Origin: MED-G105 sp965263305 | Lineage (GTDB): Bacteria > Pseudomonadota > Alphaproteobacteria > Caulobacterales > Parvularculaceae | Reading direction: 5' to 3' | Length of the DNA stretch: 64,000 bases | Assembly (NCBI GenBank): GCA_965263305.1 | Contig: OZ253666.1 | Span: 2,914,001-2,978,000, forward strand | In this document: piece after piece, positions 17,328 to 26,678 of the stretch | Position numbering within the stretch: the stretch's first letter is position 1 | Layout of the letters: each line of letters opens with the position of its first letter | Translations under genes and position numbers: made by a program | The notes under the pieces: generated by a model | Seen by the model: only the letters and a program-made list of their open reading frames with translations | What the model was told of the DNA's origin: nothing | Databases searched by the model: none

Positions 17328-18317
17328 ATGTCGCCAACCGTTAGCGTCATCATGCCCGTCTATAACGTCGAAAACTACGTCGCCGCAGCCGTCGTATCGG
17401 TCCTTGAACAGACATTCGAAGATTTTGAACTTCTCATTATCGATGATGGATCAACGGATGCGAGTATCGATATCTGCAGGCTCATCGAAGATCCACGAAT
17501 ACGCATTATCCAACAGGAAAATCGTGGGCTTGCTGGCGCTCGAAATACAGGCATTCGAAAGGCGAGAGGTCATTACATCGGGTTTCTTGATTCAGATGAT
17601 ATGTGGCGTCCAGAAAAGCTTGAGGTGCAACTCGGTTACCTTGTTCGGAATACAGATATTGGCGTTTCATATTCAGCGAGCACCTTAATCGATGACGCGG
17701 GTGAGGAAATCGGGGTAGAACAAACGCCAAAAACATCAAATGTCACGCCCCAGGACGTATTTCTCAGAAACCCTGTCGGAAATGGGTCGGCGCCGATTAT
17801 CCGGCGCGAGGTATTCGATGAAATAGGGTTCGACGGGGGCAGGGGCTATAAAGAGTATTTTGACGAAACCTTCCGGCAATCCGAAGATATAGAATGTTGG
17901 ATGCGTGTTGCGCTAACCACCTCGTGGCGGTTCGGCGGTGTTGTTAATCCGCTGACCCTCTACCGGGTTAATGAAGGCGGGTTATCAGCACAGATTGAAA
18001 AACAATTTGAGAGTTGGGAAGCAATGTGCGCCAATGTTCGCACGATTGCCCCTGCATTTTTTAAAAAATGGGCCCGTATCAGCCGTGCATTTCAACTGCG
18101 GTATTTGGCGCGCCGCGCCGCTCGCATGCGTGACCGAAGAGCAGCCATGAGCCTGGCAATGCGGGCTTTATTCTGCCACCCAGGTATCCTTGCGCGTGAA
18201 CCTAAAAAAACGATCCAGACAATTGGCGCTGCCGTACTGCTACGCATTGCGCCGATCAGTGTATATCTCCAAATAGAGGCATACGCTCTTTCTGAGAGGG
18301 GCGGCGTCCATGTTTAA
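17328..18317 (+). CDS. Family 2 glycosyltransferase
   Basis: 329 aa, GT-A type: VSVIMPVYNVENYVAAAV, LLIIDDGSTDAS, RGLAGARNTGIRKARGHYIG and FLDSDD. Start set at ATG 17328 behind AAGGAG (7-base spacing); an open frame further upstream is the shadow of the previous gene. Related to the preceding gene but clearly diverged, so it probably adds a different residue. It overlaps the next gene by 8 bp. Confidence 0.9.
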   Translation: MSPTVSVIMPVYNVENYVAAAVVSVLEQTFEDFELLIIDDGSTDASIDICRLIEDPRIRIIQQENRGLAGARNTGIRKARGHYIGFLDSDDMWRPEKLEVQLGYLVRNTDIGVSYSASTLIDDAGEEIGVEQTPKTSNVTPQDVFLRNPVGNGSAPIIRREVFDEIGFDGGRGYKEYFDETFRQSEDIECWMRVALTTSWRFGGVVNPLTLYRVNEGGLSAQIEKQFESWEAMCANVRTIAPAFFKKWARISRAFQLRYLARRAARMRDRRAAMSLAMRALFCHPGILAREPKKTIQTIGAAVLLRIAPISVYLQIEAYALSERGGVHV

Positions 18318-19359
18318 GGTCGTTCACCTGATTGACGACAGCGCGGTTGGCGGCGTTATGGTCGCCCTTGAAAATTTTCAGGATGATAGACTGCAACGGA
18401 TCGCACGGAGCGCCACGGTTGAAGTAAACCCTGAGAGAAGCGAGGCGACCGCATTCGATGCAGACATTATCATCGTCCATTTCACCATCTCATGGCGGAA
18501 GCTACCGTTTTTAACGGCGCTTCGGTTGCGGAATTGGAAGCGAAAAATCATCATTGTTGAGCATACGTACACGAAGGCTTTTGAAGCGCATAATGTGCCC
18601 GATCGGACGAGGTTCCGCTTCATGCTGCGATTGGCGTACGGGCTTTGTGATAAAGTAATAGCCGTGTCTCAGGGCCAAGCGGGATGGTTGAAGCTCTTTT
18701 GCCCGCAACGTAAACTCGTCGCCATCCCGCAAAGTCGCCCCCTCAATGACTATTTTCAGTGTAGCGTTGAAAGGGATAGCCCTCATCGGCCTCTCACATT
18801 TGGAGCGATCGGTCGGTACCATCAACAAAAGGGCTTTGACATTCTTGCAAAAGCGTTTCGCGCGGCCAAAACAAAGAACGCTGTTCTTAAGTTCGCCGGG
18901 TATGGACCAGAATACGACGCTCTCAAAGAGGTTTCCCATTCAGACCCGACCATATCTTTCGTTGGCCTTGTTGATGAACCAATCACATTCTACCGCTCTG
19001 TTGACGTGATCATTGTCCCATCCCGCTGGGAAGCGTTCGGCCTTGTCGCCACCGAGGCGATGGCGGCGGGTTGTTATGTCATTGTCGCAGATGTTGATGG
19101 GCTACCTGAGCAGGTGCGGGGCTTTGGCGCCATTTTCTGCCCGCAGAACCAAGAGGCGCTCCGTTTACAGATAGAGGCAATCGTCGCCGCTGGAAAACCG
19201 CCATGGGGATCGAACCAGCGTCGCCACGCCGCCCAGGCCGCGCGAGCCCGGTACTGTCACTTGATTTCGCAATGGTGCGACCTGTTCGAAAACGTCGTCG
19301 ACGCCTCCAAATTAAAGGTTTTCGATGCACAGGAAGTGAAAACATCTCCAAATTTTTGA
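18310..19359 (+). CDS. Family 4 (GT-B) glycosyltransferase
   Basis: 349 aa. The C-terminal donor domain has FGAIGRYHQQKGFDILAKAF, KFAGYGPEYDAL, and the GT4 EX7E-like segment SRWEAFGLVATEAMAAGCYV. N-terminal part begins with KVVHLIDDSAVGGVM. Retaining glycosyltransferase acting late in repeat-unit assembly is the likely role. Last gene of the wzx operon; no clear terminator follows before the IS66 remnant. Confidence 0.9.
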   Translation: MFKVVHLIDDSAVGGVMVALENFQDDRLQRIARSATVEVNPERSEATAFDADIIIVHFTISWRKLPFLTALRLRNWKRKIIIVEHTYTKAFEAHNVPDRTRFRFMLRLAYGLCDKVIAVSQGQAGWLKLFCPQRKLVAIPQSRPLNDYFQCSVERDSPHRPLTFGAIGRYHQQKGFDILAKAFRAAKTKNAVLKFAGYGPEYDALKEVSHSDPTISFVGLVDEPITFYRSVDVIIVPSRWEAFGLVATEAMAAGCYVIVADVDGLPEQVRGFGAIFCPQNQEALRLQIEAIVAAGKPPWGSNQRRHAAQAARARYCHLISQWCDLFENVVDASKLKVFDAQEVKTSPNF

Positions 19360-19623
19360 CCATTCGATCATCCGGGGACCGTCTTGTTGCAAAGAAGCGC
19401 ACTAGCAAAAATCTCGAGAAGGTGCTGTAGGCCGTGTTGGGTCACGTGCTTTTGTTGTTGTAGGGGGCGGATTAGAATTGGCGCATAGAGTGGCGGATAG
19501 AGCGGAGGCTAAACTCAATTCAATCTGACGCAGTAGATTCAATACCTATTCGTCGTTGAAACGTTTCCTCGCGATCCCAATACCTCACCATTTTTGTAGA
19601 GAAATACAAAATTCGTGGATCAG

Positions 19624-20856
19624 TTATAAGGGGGAAAGACAGCGGATCGCCCTGGCTAGAGGCGATTTGCCGGAGATGTTCGGCAGCTGCGCCGCCAGCC
19701 AGCTTTCCAGCTCATCGAAGGCTGGCTTTGCCCGGTCCATTCTGATCGCGGCCCGTTCTTCCGGGGGCAACCCGCGCGCTTCTTTCTCGATGGCGTAGAG
19801 TTCGGCGATCCGGCGAATGGCTTCCTCAGCAATAGACGAGCCTTGCGCCGTGAACACATCCACGAACTTGCGTCTCACATGGGCAAGGCATGCTTGTTCC
19901 TCGGCCTTGTCCTTCCCGAACAGGCCATTGAACCCGGCATAGCCATCAGCATGCACAACGCCCTTGTAGCCATCGAGGTGATCCACGGGATGCGCGCCTT
20001 TGCGGTCAATCGTGAACCGATACCAGACGCATGGCGGCGCAGGGCCCGACCAGGTCCGCTCATCACGCACATAGGTCCAGACCCTGGCGGTTTTTGTTCG
20101 TTTCAACCCCGGCACCTGCATCTTCACCGGGGTATCATCTGCAAACAGCGTTTTGCCGTTGCGAACGATATGGCCAATACGCTCCGCCAGGGGCTCCAGT
20201 AATGCTGTGGACTTGCCCACCCAATCGGCCATGGTGGAACGATCAAGGTCGACGCCTTCGCGGGCGTAGATTTGTGATTGCCGATATAATGGCAAGTGAT
20301 CCGCATACTTTGACACGAGAACATGAGCCAACAGACCAGGACCTGGCCGTCCTCGTTCAATGGGACGCGACGGCAAAGGCGATTGCGCAAAGGTCTCGCA
20401 AACTGTGCACGCCATGCGGGGCCGAATGATCCGATTGACGATAAACCGGCCCGGCACATACTCCAGCTCTTCGGTCACATCCTCGCTGACCGTCTTCAGC
20501 GCGCCGCCACAGGCGCTGCAGTCTAAGCCAGGGGACAAAAAAACCTGCTCATGCCGATCCAGATGATCAGGCAAAGGCTTGCGGCTGTGCTGGCGAGTTG
20601 GCTTGTCACCCTCTTGGGACGTTTCATGCACCGGCTTTTCAGCAGCCTCGGCAATCTGTTCGTCTTCCTCGAACGTCAGGTTGAGCTGATCGGCGCTTTC
20701 TGATTTTGATCCGAAGCGATGCCGATTGTGGCCGTGAAGCTGATGCTGAAGTTGCTCCACCTTGAGCGTCAGAGCTTTGACCTCATCGGCGAGGAGCTTG
20801 TTCACCGCCTTCAGTTCAGCGGGATCATCTGGCGTCGTGTCAAAATCCTTCATCAT
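19624..20856 (-). pseudogene. tnpC: IS66 transposase TnpC, 3'-truncated
   Basis: About 410 aa against roughly 510-530 for intact members. The N-terminal coiled coil (ALTLKVEQLQHQLHGHNRHR), zinc-ribbon region (CSACGG...CTVC) and the first two catalytic Asp regions (LFADDTPVKM and VVHADGYAGF) are present. The part with the third acidic catalytic residue and the DNNPAERA-type motif is missing; the frame ends in a few foreign codons (CLSPL) at 19624. It should be inactive. Start placed at the ATG pair near 20856; the upstream ORF extension lacks IS66 character. Confidence 0.88.
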
Positions 20857-20917
20857 ATTGTTCTTATACGGTGTTTCGCATGCCCAAGGAATCCTTGAAA
20901 CAAACAGCAGACGCAAT

Positions 20918-21265
20918 TTATCCTACCTTCAGCGGACGCCAGGTCTTTTGCGGCATCCGCCAATCAATCCCTTCAAGCAGCATGGAAAGCTGGGCAGGCG
21001 TAATGCTGATCTTACCGTCCTTCGCGGCGGGCCAAACGAACCGGCCTTTCTCAAGACGCTTTGAAAACAAACAGGCTCCCTGCATATCCCACCAGATAAC
21101 CTTAATCAGGTCGCCACGACGCCCCCGGAACACGAACAAATGCCCGGAGTACGGATCTTCTTTCAGCACCTTTTCTGCCTGCGCAGCAAGCGTGTTGAAG
21201 CCGCGCCGCATATCCGTCGCGCCAGCCGCCAGCCACACCCGCGTGTTTGATGGAACCGGAATCAA
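20918..21265 (-). CDS. tnpB: IS66 accessory protein TnpB
   Basis: 115 aa, full-length and typical: starts IPVPSNTRVWLAAGATDMRR and contains DPYSGHLFVFRGRRGDLIKV and LPQKTW-like end. The start codon appears to be TTG (minus strand, 21265), overlapping the tnpA stop as TTGA; the residue order (M)IPVP is the family's usual N-terminus. Required together with TnpA and TnpC for IS66 transposition. Confidence 0.9.
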   Translation of the reverse strand: MIPVPSNTRVWLAAGATDMRRGFNTLAAQAEKVLKEDPYSGHLFVFRGRRGDLIKVIWWDMQGACLFSKRLEKGRFVWPAAKDGKISITPAQLSMLLEGIDWRMPQKTWRPLKVG

Positions 21266-21648
21266 GAACCGAGCCCTTCGACCAACCCAACAATCGCCGA
21301 CAGCGCCATCGGGCCTTCGACCAGGATGCGGCGGCCATCAGACAATGTGAGATCAATGCGTGTCGCAGTGATGGGGCCGTCCAACGCAGCCATTGCGGGC
21401 GCAGGATAACCTGAACCCGGTGCGATGTGCGCCGTCATATCAACTTCGACAAAGGAACTTTCAGGTTCGGCTTCGGCCTCTAGCAACGGCGCGAACCGTT
21501 CATCCTTCAGCCAATTGTGGATCTGGTTCGCGTTCGTTGCATACCGCCGCGCTACTTGCGCAATCGAAACGCCCGGCACAGTCGTCTGCTGGCAAATCTC
21601 ACGCTTCTCATCATCCGACCAGCTGCGACGCTTTCGGCGTGTACCCAT
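21262..21648 (-). CDS. tnpA: IS66 TnpA (transposase-associated HTH protein)
   Basis: About 128 aa beginning MGTRRKRRSWSDDEKREICQ, the usual IS66 OrfA start; ATG 21648 is preferred over an in-frame GTG at 21669 that lies inside an inverted repeat. HTH segment VSIAQVARRYATNANQIHNW is intact. First gene of the IS66 operon. Confidence 0.88.
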   Translation of the reverse strand: MGTRRKRRSWSDDEKREICQQTTVPGVSIAQVARRYATNANQIHNWLKDERFAPLLEAEAEPESSFVEVDMTAHIAPGSGYPAPAMAALDGPITATRIDLTLSDGRRILVEGPMALSAIVGLVEGLGS

Positions 21649-21660
21649 ATCGACCCGCTT

Positions 21661-21686
21661 AGTGTCCACTAAAATAAGTGGACACT
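21661..21686. repeat. 10-bp inverted repeat upstream of tnpA
   Basis: AGTGTCCACT and AGTGGACACT are separated by six A/T-rich bases, just upstream of the tnpA start. Probably a promoter or operator element of the insertion sequence. Confidence 0.6.
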
Positions 21687-21731
21687 TACGACGGTCCTGC
21701 GCCCGTGCGTAAGGGCGGGTTCAACGGGCGC

Positions 21732-21878
21732 TCACTCTTCGGCCACTCCATAGCCATTCGCCGTGCCCGCCGCGGTCACGAATTCAATGTCAATCTTGTT
21801 TCCATCCGGACAAACAATGATCCCGCGGCCGGGGTTCTGTCCGCCGTCGCGAACGACCACCTCGTCGAAACCCATCAT
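21732..21878 (-). pseudogene. Fragment of a chromosomal gene cut by the IS66 end
   Basis: A 48-codon minus-strand frame (MMGFDEVVVRDGG, then PGRGIIVCPDGNKIDIEFV) reads like the inside of a real protein and uses a TGA supplied by the terminal bases of the IS66 element. Upstream of the ATG the frame is closed by TAG. Weak resemblance to glyoxalase/VOC strands only; I do not assign a function. The remaining sequence to 22009 shows nothing. Confidence 0.35.
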
Positions 21879-22009
21879 GGAGCGCAACTAAGCGACTCCG
21901 AATAGAAGACTGACGCGGACTGGCAGCGGGATTATCAACCATTAAGTAGGCAGAGTTCGACTACATTCCAGTATTCGAGCTGGCAGCAATCAATTGGTAC
22001 AGCCGATCA

Positions 22010-22501
22010 CTATCTACATCCAGCAGCATATCGCTGGTATAATGCCTGTCGTTCTTCTAATGTAAGACTCACAGGAGGTAGTGGGGAATTAGCGAAATCG
22101 TTTGCATCGTATAATGTTGTGTCTGCTTCAGCGCCATTAGAAAATCGAAATGTAAAAGAGAAGTTTGGGCTAAAAGCTATATTGACGCCATTCTGATATG
22201 AGCAAGTTACTTTGTCCTTTCTGTCCACGATTTGAAGCTTTTCAAAACCCCTTTCAATCGCGACTTGGGACGCTCTTTTAAGTGCAATTGCTTGCGCGCG
22301 CTGTGGTGGAGTCACTTTTGATACTTTCACACCAACCCTATACGTTGTCTCATCGATCTCTTGATCAAAATACCCATTACCGCCTGTCAGCTGGACACCC
22401 TTTTTGAAATCAGTAATTTTCATTGAACCTATTGCAGCATCGGTAGCGCATGCAGCCAGGAGCAATGAACAAATAAGAACTAGACGGCCCAAAATACTCA
22501 T
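22010..22501 (-). CDS. CC0125/CC1285-family lipoprotein
   Basis: 163 aa. A short signal peptide ends in lipobox LLAAC. The body matches the pattern of the Caulobacter CC0125/CC1285 lipoproteins: a GYFDQEIDETTYRVGVKV segment, then TPPQRAQAIALKRASQVAIE and GFEKLQIVDRK. These are envelope proteins of unknown role, widespread in alphaproteobacteria. SD GAGGGG precedes ATG 22501. Single gene, with IS66 debris downstream. Confidence 0.75.
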   Translation of the reverse strand: MSILGRLVLICSLLLAACATDAAIGSMKITDFKKGVQLTGGNGYFDQEIDETTYRVGVKVSKVTPPQRAQAIALKRASQVAIERGFEKLQIVDRKDKVTCSYQNGVNIAFSPNFSFTFRFSNGAEADTTLYDANDFANSPLPPVSLTLEERQALYQRYAAGCR

Positions 22502-22891
22502 CGCAATACACCCCTCTTAACCCATCTGAGTTCTGGTATAGTAGCATAATAATGCCGGAAAACAATTCATCTATTTCATTGATCGGATTTACCGTACCAG
22601 CAGAGATTAAAAGAAGAATCTACACTTGACGGCCAAGGTCCGATTATAGAAGGGATGGAAGCCGACGGGCCAAGACCGCTCACTCCTGATCTTGGCTTCC
22701 GTAGAGTATTTCTTCCGCATCGTCCGGCGGATGTTCTTTACGTGATGTTCGGCCGTTTAATACGGCCCGGATTGCTGTTTCATCTTTGCTCCCTTGATGG
22801 GCTACGATGAACCAGAAATCCTCCTTAGGCAAAACCTATCAAACGTCCCTAAAACGCTGATGAGCTACCAGCAGGCAAACGGCAGGTGATT
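22502..22891. other. Intergenic region (390 bp)
   Basis: Between two minus-strand lipoprotein genes. It holds one GC-rich stem-loop (GGCCGT-TTAAT-ACGGCC, near 22751-22767) without a clear U-tract, and the promoter region of the 22010-22501 gene. No ORF is convincing. Confidence 0.45.
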
Positions 22892-24049
22892 TTACAGTTC
22901 ACCGAGTGCCTTCTTTAGCTCTTCGTCATCAAAGGCGTCAGCGAGTTCTGTCAAAGCCGAACTGAAGGATTGATAAGCCGACTGCGTATCCAACAGCAAT
23001 GTGGTTGGACTGGCGTCCGGGATCTTCAGGGTTTCGCCCAGCGCTTTTTCAAGAGCGGCAAACGCCTCGATCTCCGTCGCCGCCTGAAACGCGTCATACG
23101 CTGCCGCTTTTTCGAGCACTGCCTTCCCGGACTTCGTGGACGAAATCACGACAGTGCCGGCCGGGAGGAAACCCGTCGCTTTCGGCTTTTTTCGGCCCCG
23201 CATTTCAATCGCCAGCGAATCCAAGGCCACCAAATAATCCAACGCCAACGCCGTTCGAACTTCGTCGTTATCCTGATCAATCAAACTCTTTTTTAGCTTT
23301 TTAATACTTGCTTGGATTTCTTTAATTTTTTCTTTGTTTTCCGATACATAACTATTCAGTCTACCACGCTGCCTAATGCTAATAATTAAATCTAATAGCG
23401 CAACCGCCTTCGGTTTCACTTTGTTATTTAGAAGCGTGATAACATTGAAAGCGGCAAAGCTTTCGACAGACGTATCGTCTTTAACGATCAAACTTGCCAC
23501 AGCGTTCGCAACGTCATCTTCGCAAGTTTCTGTGGCGCGCTTACCAGGGGCACTGCCGGCGTTTTCCGCATTTAGTTCTTTCGGCGGCTTTCCTGTACTG
23601 GACAATAGCTTCAGGCTACCTGCTAAAGTTTCTTGTTTTTTGTAGGTGAATGAATTCAAAGATTTAGACAAACCTTCAACAGCCGCCAATTCTTCTGTTC
23701 CCACAAAACGGAGGGCCTGTGCGTCACACAAAACGCGTATGGCGACATCATTCAAGAAGGCGTTATAGTTAATTTCCGAGGTCGACCCCGCCGCGAGCAT
23801 TACGCTCACCGGCTCTTCACCGTCGCGAGTGATGCTTGTGTGTGCGGTAAGCAACGAGTCACGATAGGAGCGCACGCGCGCACGCCCTTTTTCCGCCGCA
23901 TACGCATTGGAAAGCGTCACGGCTTTTTCCATACTCTCCAGTTGCGGAGCAACAGGGCCCATGCCGGACAAGGAACTGCAGCCATTCGTAACGAGCATGC
24001 CGAAAACGCTGGCCATGCTTAGGATCCGTACATACGATTTTTTGTTCAT
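22892..24049 (-). CDS. Lipoprotein of unknown function
   Basis: 385 aa. Signal peptide with lipobox VTNGC (Cys24), then a mostly helical protein with a coiled-coil-like centre (KEKIKEIQASIKKLKKSLID, about 245-265). I recognise no family. SD GGAGGAG lies just before ATG 24049. It starts 16 bp after the stop of the secreted protease gene, so the pair is almost certainly one operon and the lipoprotein could be a partner, anchor or substrate of the protease. Confidence 0.8.
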   Translation of the reverse strand: MNKKSYVRILSMASVFGMLVTNGCSSLSGMGPVAPQLESMEKAVTLSNAYAAEKGRARVRSYRDSLLTAHTSITRDGEEPVSVMLAAGSTSEINYNAFLNDVAIRVLCDAQALRFVGTEELAAVEGLSKSLNSFTYKKQETLAGSLKLLSSTGKPPKELNAENAGSAPGKRATETCEDDVANAVASLIVKDDTSVESFAAFNVITLLNNKVKPKAVALLDLIISIRQRGRLNSYVSENKEKIKEIQASIKKLKKSLIDQDNDEVRTALALDYLVALDSLAIEMRGRKKPKATGFLPAGTVVISSTKSGKAVLEKAAAYDAFQAATEIEAFAALEKALGETLKIPDASPTTLLLDTQSAYQSFSSALTELADAFDDEELKKALGEL

Positions 24050-24065
24050 CTTCTCCTCCCTTTTG

Positions 24066-25493
24066 TCATTTTTTTAGCAAACTCGCCGGCACCGCGCAGT
24101 TCGAAAAACGGCGAGATCCGGATCTGTGCATCGCCGCCAATTCCGGCTTATCTCCGCCTTTCTTAAGGAACCGATCAACTTCAGAAAGAAAGAATATGGG
24201 CGCGCCGCTGTTGCCGTCGTCGCTGTCGCATGTATGCGGGTATCCAAACGACCCTATATTGAATTTTTCTTTATCATCATCTTTAGTTTTGCAGGCCCGC
24301 AACTTTTGCTCTTCAGCAGCATCTAACAAATTGACATTTGCAGAGCACGGCGTCGCTTTGTTCTTCTTGGGGGCCTTTGCATCCGGCGGCGTCGACACTG
24401 TTTTCGAGCCCCGTTTAACGCCGGCCTCCGTGGCGCCTTTCGTAAACCCAATGCTCCATACTTGGATCATCGAAAGTTCTGTTCCTGGTGTTACGTTCTT
24501 TGAACATGTTTCGGGCGTTCCTCCACACCAGGGGTCAGCGTCAGGTAGGGACACTGACGCCTTGGCGAACCGGTCATGTGCCGAAAACTGACCGTCGGGC
24601 ACGATCAGTTTCGCAACATCAAGAAACTTCGCCGGAGCGTTGGGGGCCGGGTCCGCAACCGCCCAATCTGACGCTATCGCCCGGCACGCAAGCGTCGCCG
24701 TCGCTTCGGTGATTTGGCCGTCCTTGGGCCAATCGATGTCACCAAGCCACAAGCCGTAACTCTGACCGTAAACGCAATGACGGTTCGTCAGAAATTCGCC
24801 GTCACCGATGTGAACGGCGTTGCAATACCCAACAACATCATCTTTAGCGTCGTGAATAGTGACGAGCGCTACCGAATCCGCGAGCTGACGGCGACGGTAC
24901 AGTTCCTGAGTCTGCTCCACGGCTAAGTCTAATTTTGCCAATTCTGAATCAGATGGCAGAGTAGTTACGTCTACTTCGTCCAGCGGCACGCCTTCGGGGT
25001 TTTTCGGCCCGAGCGGCGGGATCTTCTCTTGTGGGAAGCCGAAGCCAGGTTGTTCAACGCCTGGCGGCGCGCCATCTACAGCTGGCCCATCGTTAATTGA
25101 AACGACGTCGGCCGTGGCGTGATCTTGAAGGGACACCAAAGGCGCGAGGACGATTTCGCTATCGGGCGAAGAGCTTTTTGACTGCACCCACTCACGAAGA
25201 GTCTTTCTCGTCAACCTGGCGTTTGCGCTTCGCATCCGAACGGCTTTACGTGCGGTCGCAACCCCATCGTTTAAAACCGTGACCGTTACACCGTCAATGC
25301 CTGCGGTCTCCGTGGACACCTGGAGAAATTTATCAACACGCCGGCGGAACTCCGAAGGCGACATAGTTCTCACCATGTTGGGCGGTCTGCCTTCTTCGGC
25401 GCAGAAGGTCTGCTGCGCTGAGACGCCTTTAGGCGCTATCCACATTAGCGCCGACATCATCGCGACACCCGCGACCCGTGCAAAAACTCTCAT
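24066..25493 (-). CDS. Secreted V8/trypsin-like serine protease
   Basis: 475 aa from ATG 25493 (a preceding TTG is also in frame; a G-rich SD lies upstream). Signal peptide ends near GVSAQ. An N-terminal helical and proline-rich region (30-200) precedes an S1-type protease domain with His239 (FLTNRHCV), a candidate Asp292 (FLDVAKLIV) and Ser429 (DDGNSGAPIFF). The GNSGAP nucleophile motif is that of glutamyl endopeptidase-like S1B enzymes. Several Cys pairs suggest an oxidising, extracytoplasmic location. Operon with the following lipoprotein gene. Confidence 0.8.
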   Translation of the reverse strand: MRVFARVAGVAMMSALMWIAPKGVSAQQTFCAEEGRPPNMVRTMSPSEFRRRVDKFLQVSTETAGIDGVTVTVLNDGVATARKAVRMRSANARLTRKTLREWVQSKSSSPDSEIVLAPLVSLQDHATADVVSINDGPAVDGAPPGVEQPGFGFPQEKIPPLGPKNPEGVPLDEVDVTTLPSDSELAKLDLAVEQTQELYRRRQLADSVALVTIHDAKDDVVGYCNAVHIGDGEFLTNRHCVYGQSYGLWLGDIDWPKDGQITEATATLACRAIASDWAVADPAPNAPAKFLDVAKLIVPDGQFSAHDRFAKASVSLPDADPWCGGTPETCSKNVTPGTELSMIQVWSIGFTKGATEAGVKRGSKTVSTPPDAKAPKKNKATPCSANVNLLDAAEEQKLRACKTKDDDKEKFNIGSFGYPHTCDSDDGNSGAPIFFLSEVDRFLKKGGDKPELAAMHRSGSRRFSNCAVPASLLKK

Positions 25494-25776
25494 CAAGCCC
25501 CCCCCACCTTCCTGGCCAAGTGTTTGGCGCGCGCCCTACGACGCTCGGCAAGGATTAGTGATCCCCACGCAATTCGATTACCGATCGGAAGATCGGAATG
25601 GAATTTACTCGACTTCTACCAGATAGAATGTACTTATCGAGAAAGATTAGCAAGGCGCGCGCCGTTTTCCAAGCCTTCGGCATGCGCTCGCCAGTCCCTG
25701 AAACTGTATCAGAATTTGGCGCATAGCCGGGGGGCTGGACAGGTATCGGTGTTTTTCCAGACCTGCTGGGGAATTG

Positions 25777-26136
25777 ATGAACAAGCCATTGGATCCATAT
25801 ATCTTAGCGCTTTCGAATTGGGAGCACGTGGAGTATCTGCGTTATCTATTCTTTCTCATGTTTTTCGTTGGTGCGATTGGCTTCCTGTTCTATTGGTTCT
25901 TAGCCCTAAAAGTTTGGATTTCTGGCCTAAGAGACGCTTGGAAGAACAAGCGCGGCCTATTCTGGATGAACGATCCCCGAAATCCATTTGTTCAAAGGTT
26001 TTTGGCAGTGCTGCTTAAGGGGTTTTTCGTTTGGCTAATTGCCGGTTGGCCACTGATGCTTATGCTAACCGGGTTAGCAAGCGCAGAGGCATTCAATATC
26101 TTATTGGGTTATGACGCCATATCCGGACCCGAGTAA
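25777..26136 (+). CDS. Small membrane protein
   Basis: 119 aa with two strong hydrophobic segments (about 25-47, YLFFLMFFVGAIGFLFYWFL; and about 80-105, GFFVWLIAGWPLMLMLTGLA). Function unknown. ATG 25777 follows GGGG at seven bases; the TTG just before it is in frame but less likely. Divergent from the protease operon across 283 bp (25494-25776) in which I see nothing specific, convergent with the next gene. Confidence 0.65.
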   Translation: MNKPLDPYILALSNWEHVEYLRYLFFLMFFVGAIGFLFYWFLALKVWISGLRDAWKNKRGLFWMNDPRNPFVQRFLAVLLKGFFVWLIAGWPLMLMLTGLASAEAFNILLGYDAISGPE

Positions 26137-26169
26137 GAGTAGATATTTAGCGTTGCGCCGACCCTTTGA

Positions 26170-26189
26170 GTCCGACACATTTATCGGAC
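26170..26189. terminator. Stem-loop between convergent genes
   Basis: GTCCGA-CACATTTA-TCGGAC lies between the stops of the membrane protein (26136) and the next minus-strand gene (26202). Short stem and no strong U-run, so a weak or bidirectional terminator at best. Confidence 0.4.
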
Positions 26190-26201
26190 ATATCAAACAG
26201 C

Positions 26202-26678
26202 CTATTCCAATAGCTCACAATTAGAATTGGTGTAATAATTTTCGGCGAACATCTTTTTCAGTTCGCCATCCATTCGCCACTGATCAACTGGCAATGTCCG
26301 GCCGTTCCGGTCTTCTTTTACCGCGTTGTCAAACGCCTCTTGCGCCGCTGTTTCGTAAATACGCCCAAGAATAAATTCTTCACTTGGGCCGCCGTCACGC
26401 AAAAGCATTGTGATGCCCCACGGCACGTTCGAGCGAAGGTATTCGTCTGAAATTTCTCCGCTTACGACCTGCTTTAAAAAAGTTTGGCCAGATTCATAAC
26501 CCAGTAGGAAAAGTCGCTCGCTTTCCTTTATATCACCTTTCAAATCCGCATAAATGTGGCATTCAAACGCTGACCATGTGATGCGGCCAAGGTTTCGCTC
26601 AAGAGTATCAGCCTCCTCAGCAAAAACTGAGGCGGTCGCAAACACAGCGATTACTAGAGTGGAAATTATTTTCTTCAT
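26202..26678 (-). CDS. Exported protein of unknown function
   Basis: 158 aa from ATG 26678 (GGGATG-type SD; a longer frame from 26723 lacks support). Signal peptide KKIISTLVIAVFATASVFAE, then a helical domain with two conserved-looking cysteines (ECHIYAD and NSNCELLE). Resembles small periplasmic proteins, but no family is recognised. Confidence 0.65.
   Translation of the reverse strand: MKKIISTLVIAVFATASVFAEEADTLERNLGRITWSAFECHIYADLKGDIKESERLFLLGYESGQTFLKQVVSGEISDEYLRSNVPWGITMLLRDGGPSEEFILGRIYETAAQEAFDNAVKEDRNGRTLPVDQWRMDGELKKMFAENYYTNSNCELLE

Larger units (their letters stand above)
19645..21735 (-). mobile_element. IS66-family element, truncated at one end
   Basis: Carries the three-gene IS66 set (tnpA, tnpB, tnpC) on the minus strand. 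The tnpA-side terminus is visible: the minus strand from 21735 reads GTGAGCGCCCGTTGAACCCG, like other IS66 ends. The tnpC-side end is lost: homology stops near 19645 after LARAIR and no matching terminal repeat is found to 19360. The remaining 285 bp between the GT4 gene (19359) and the break hold nothing I recognise. Confidence 0.85.
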
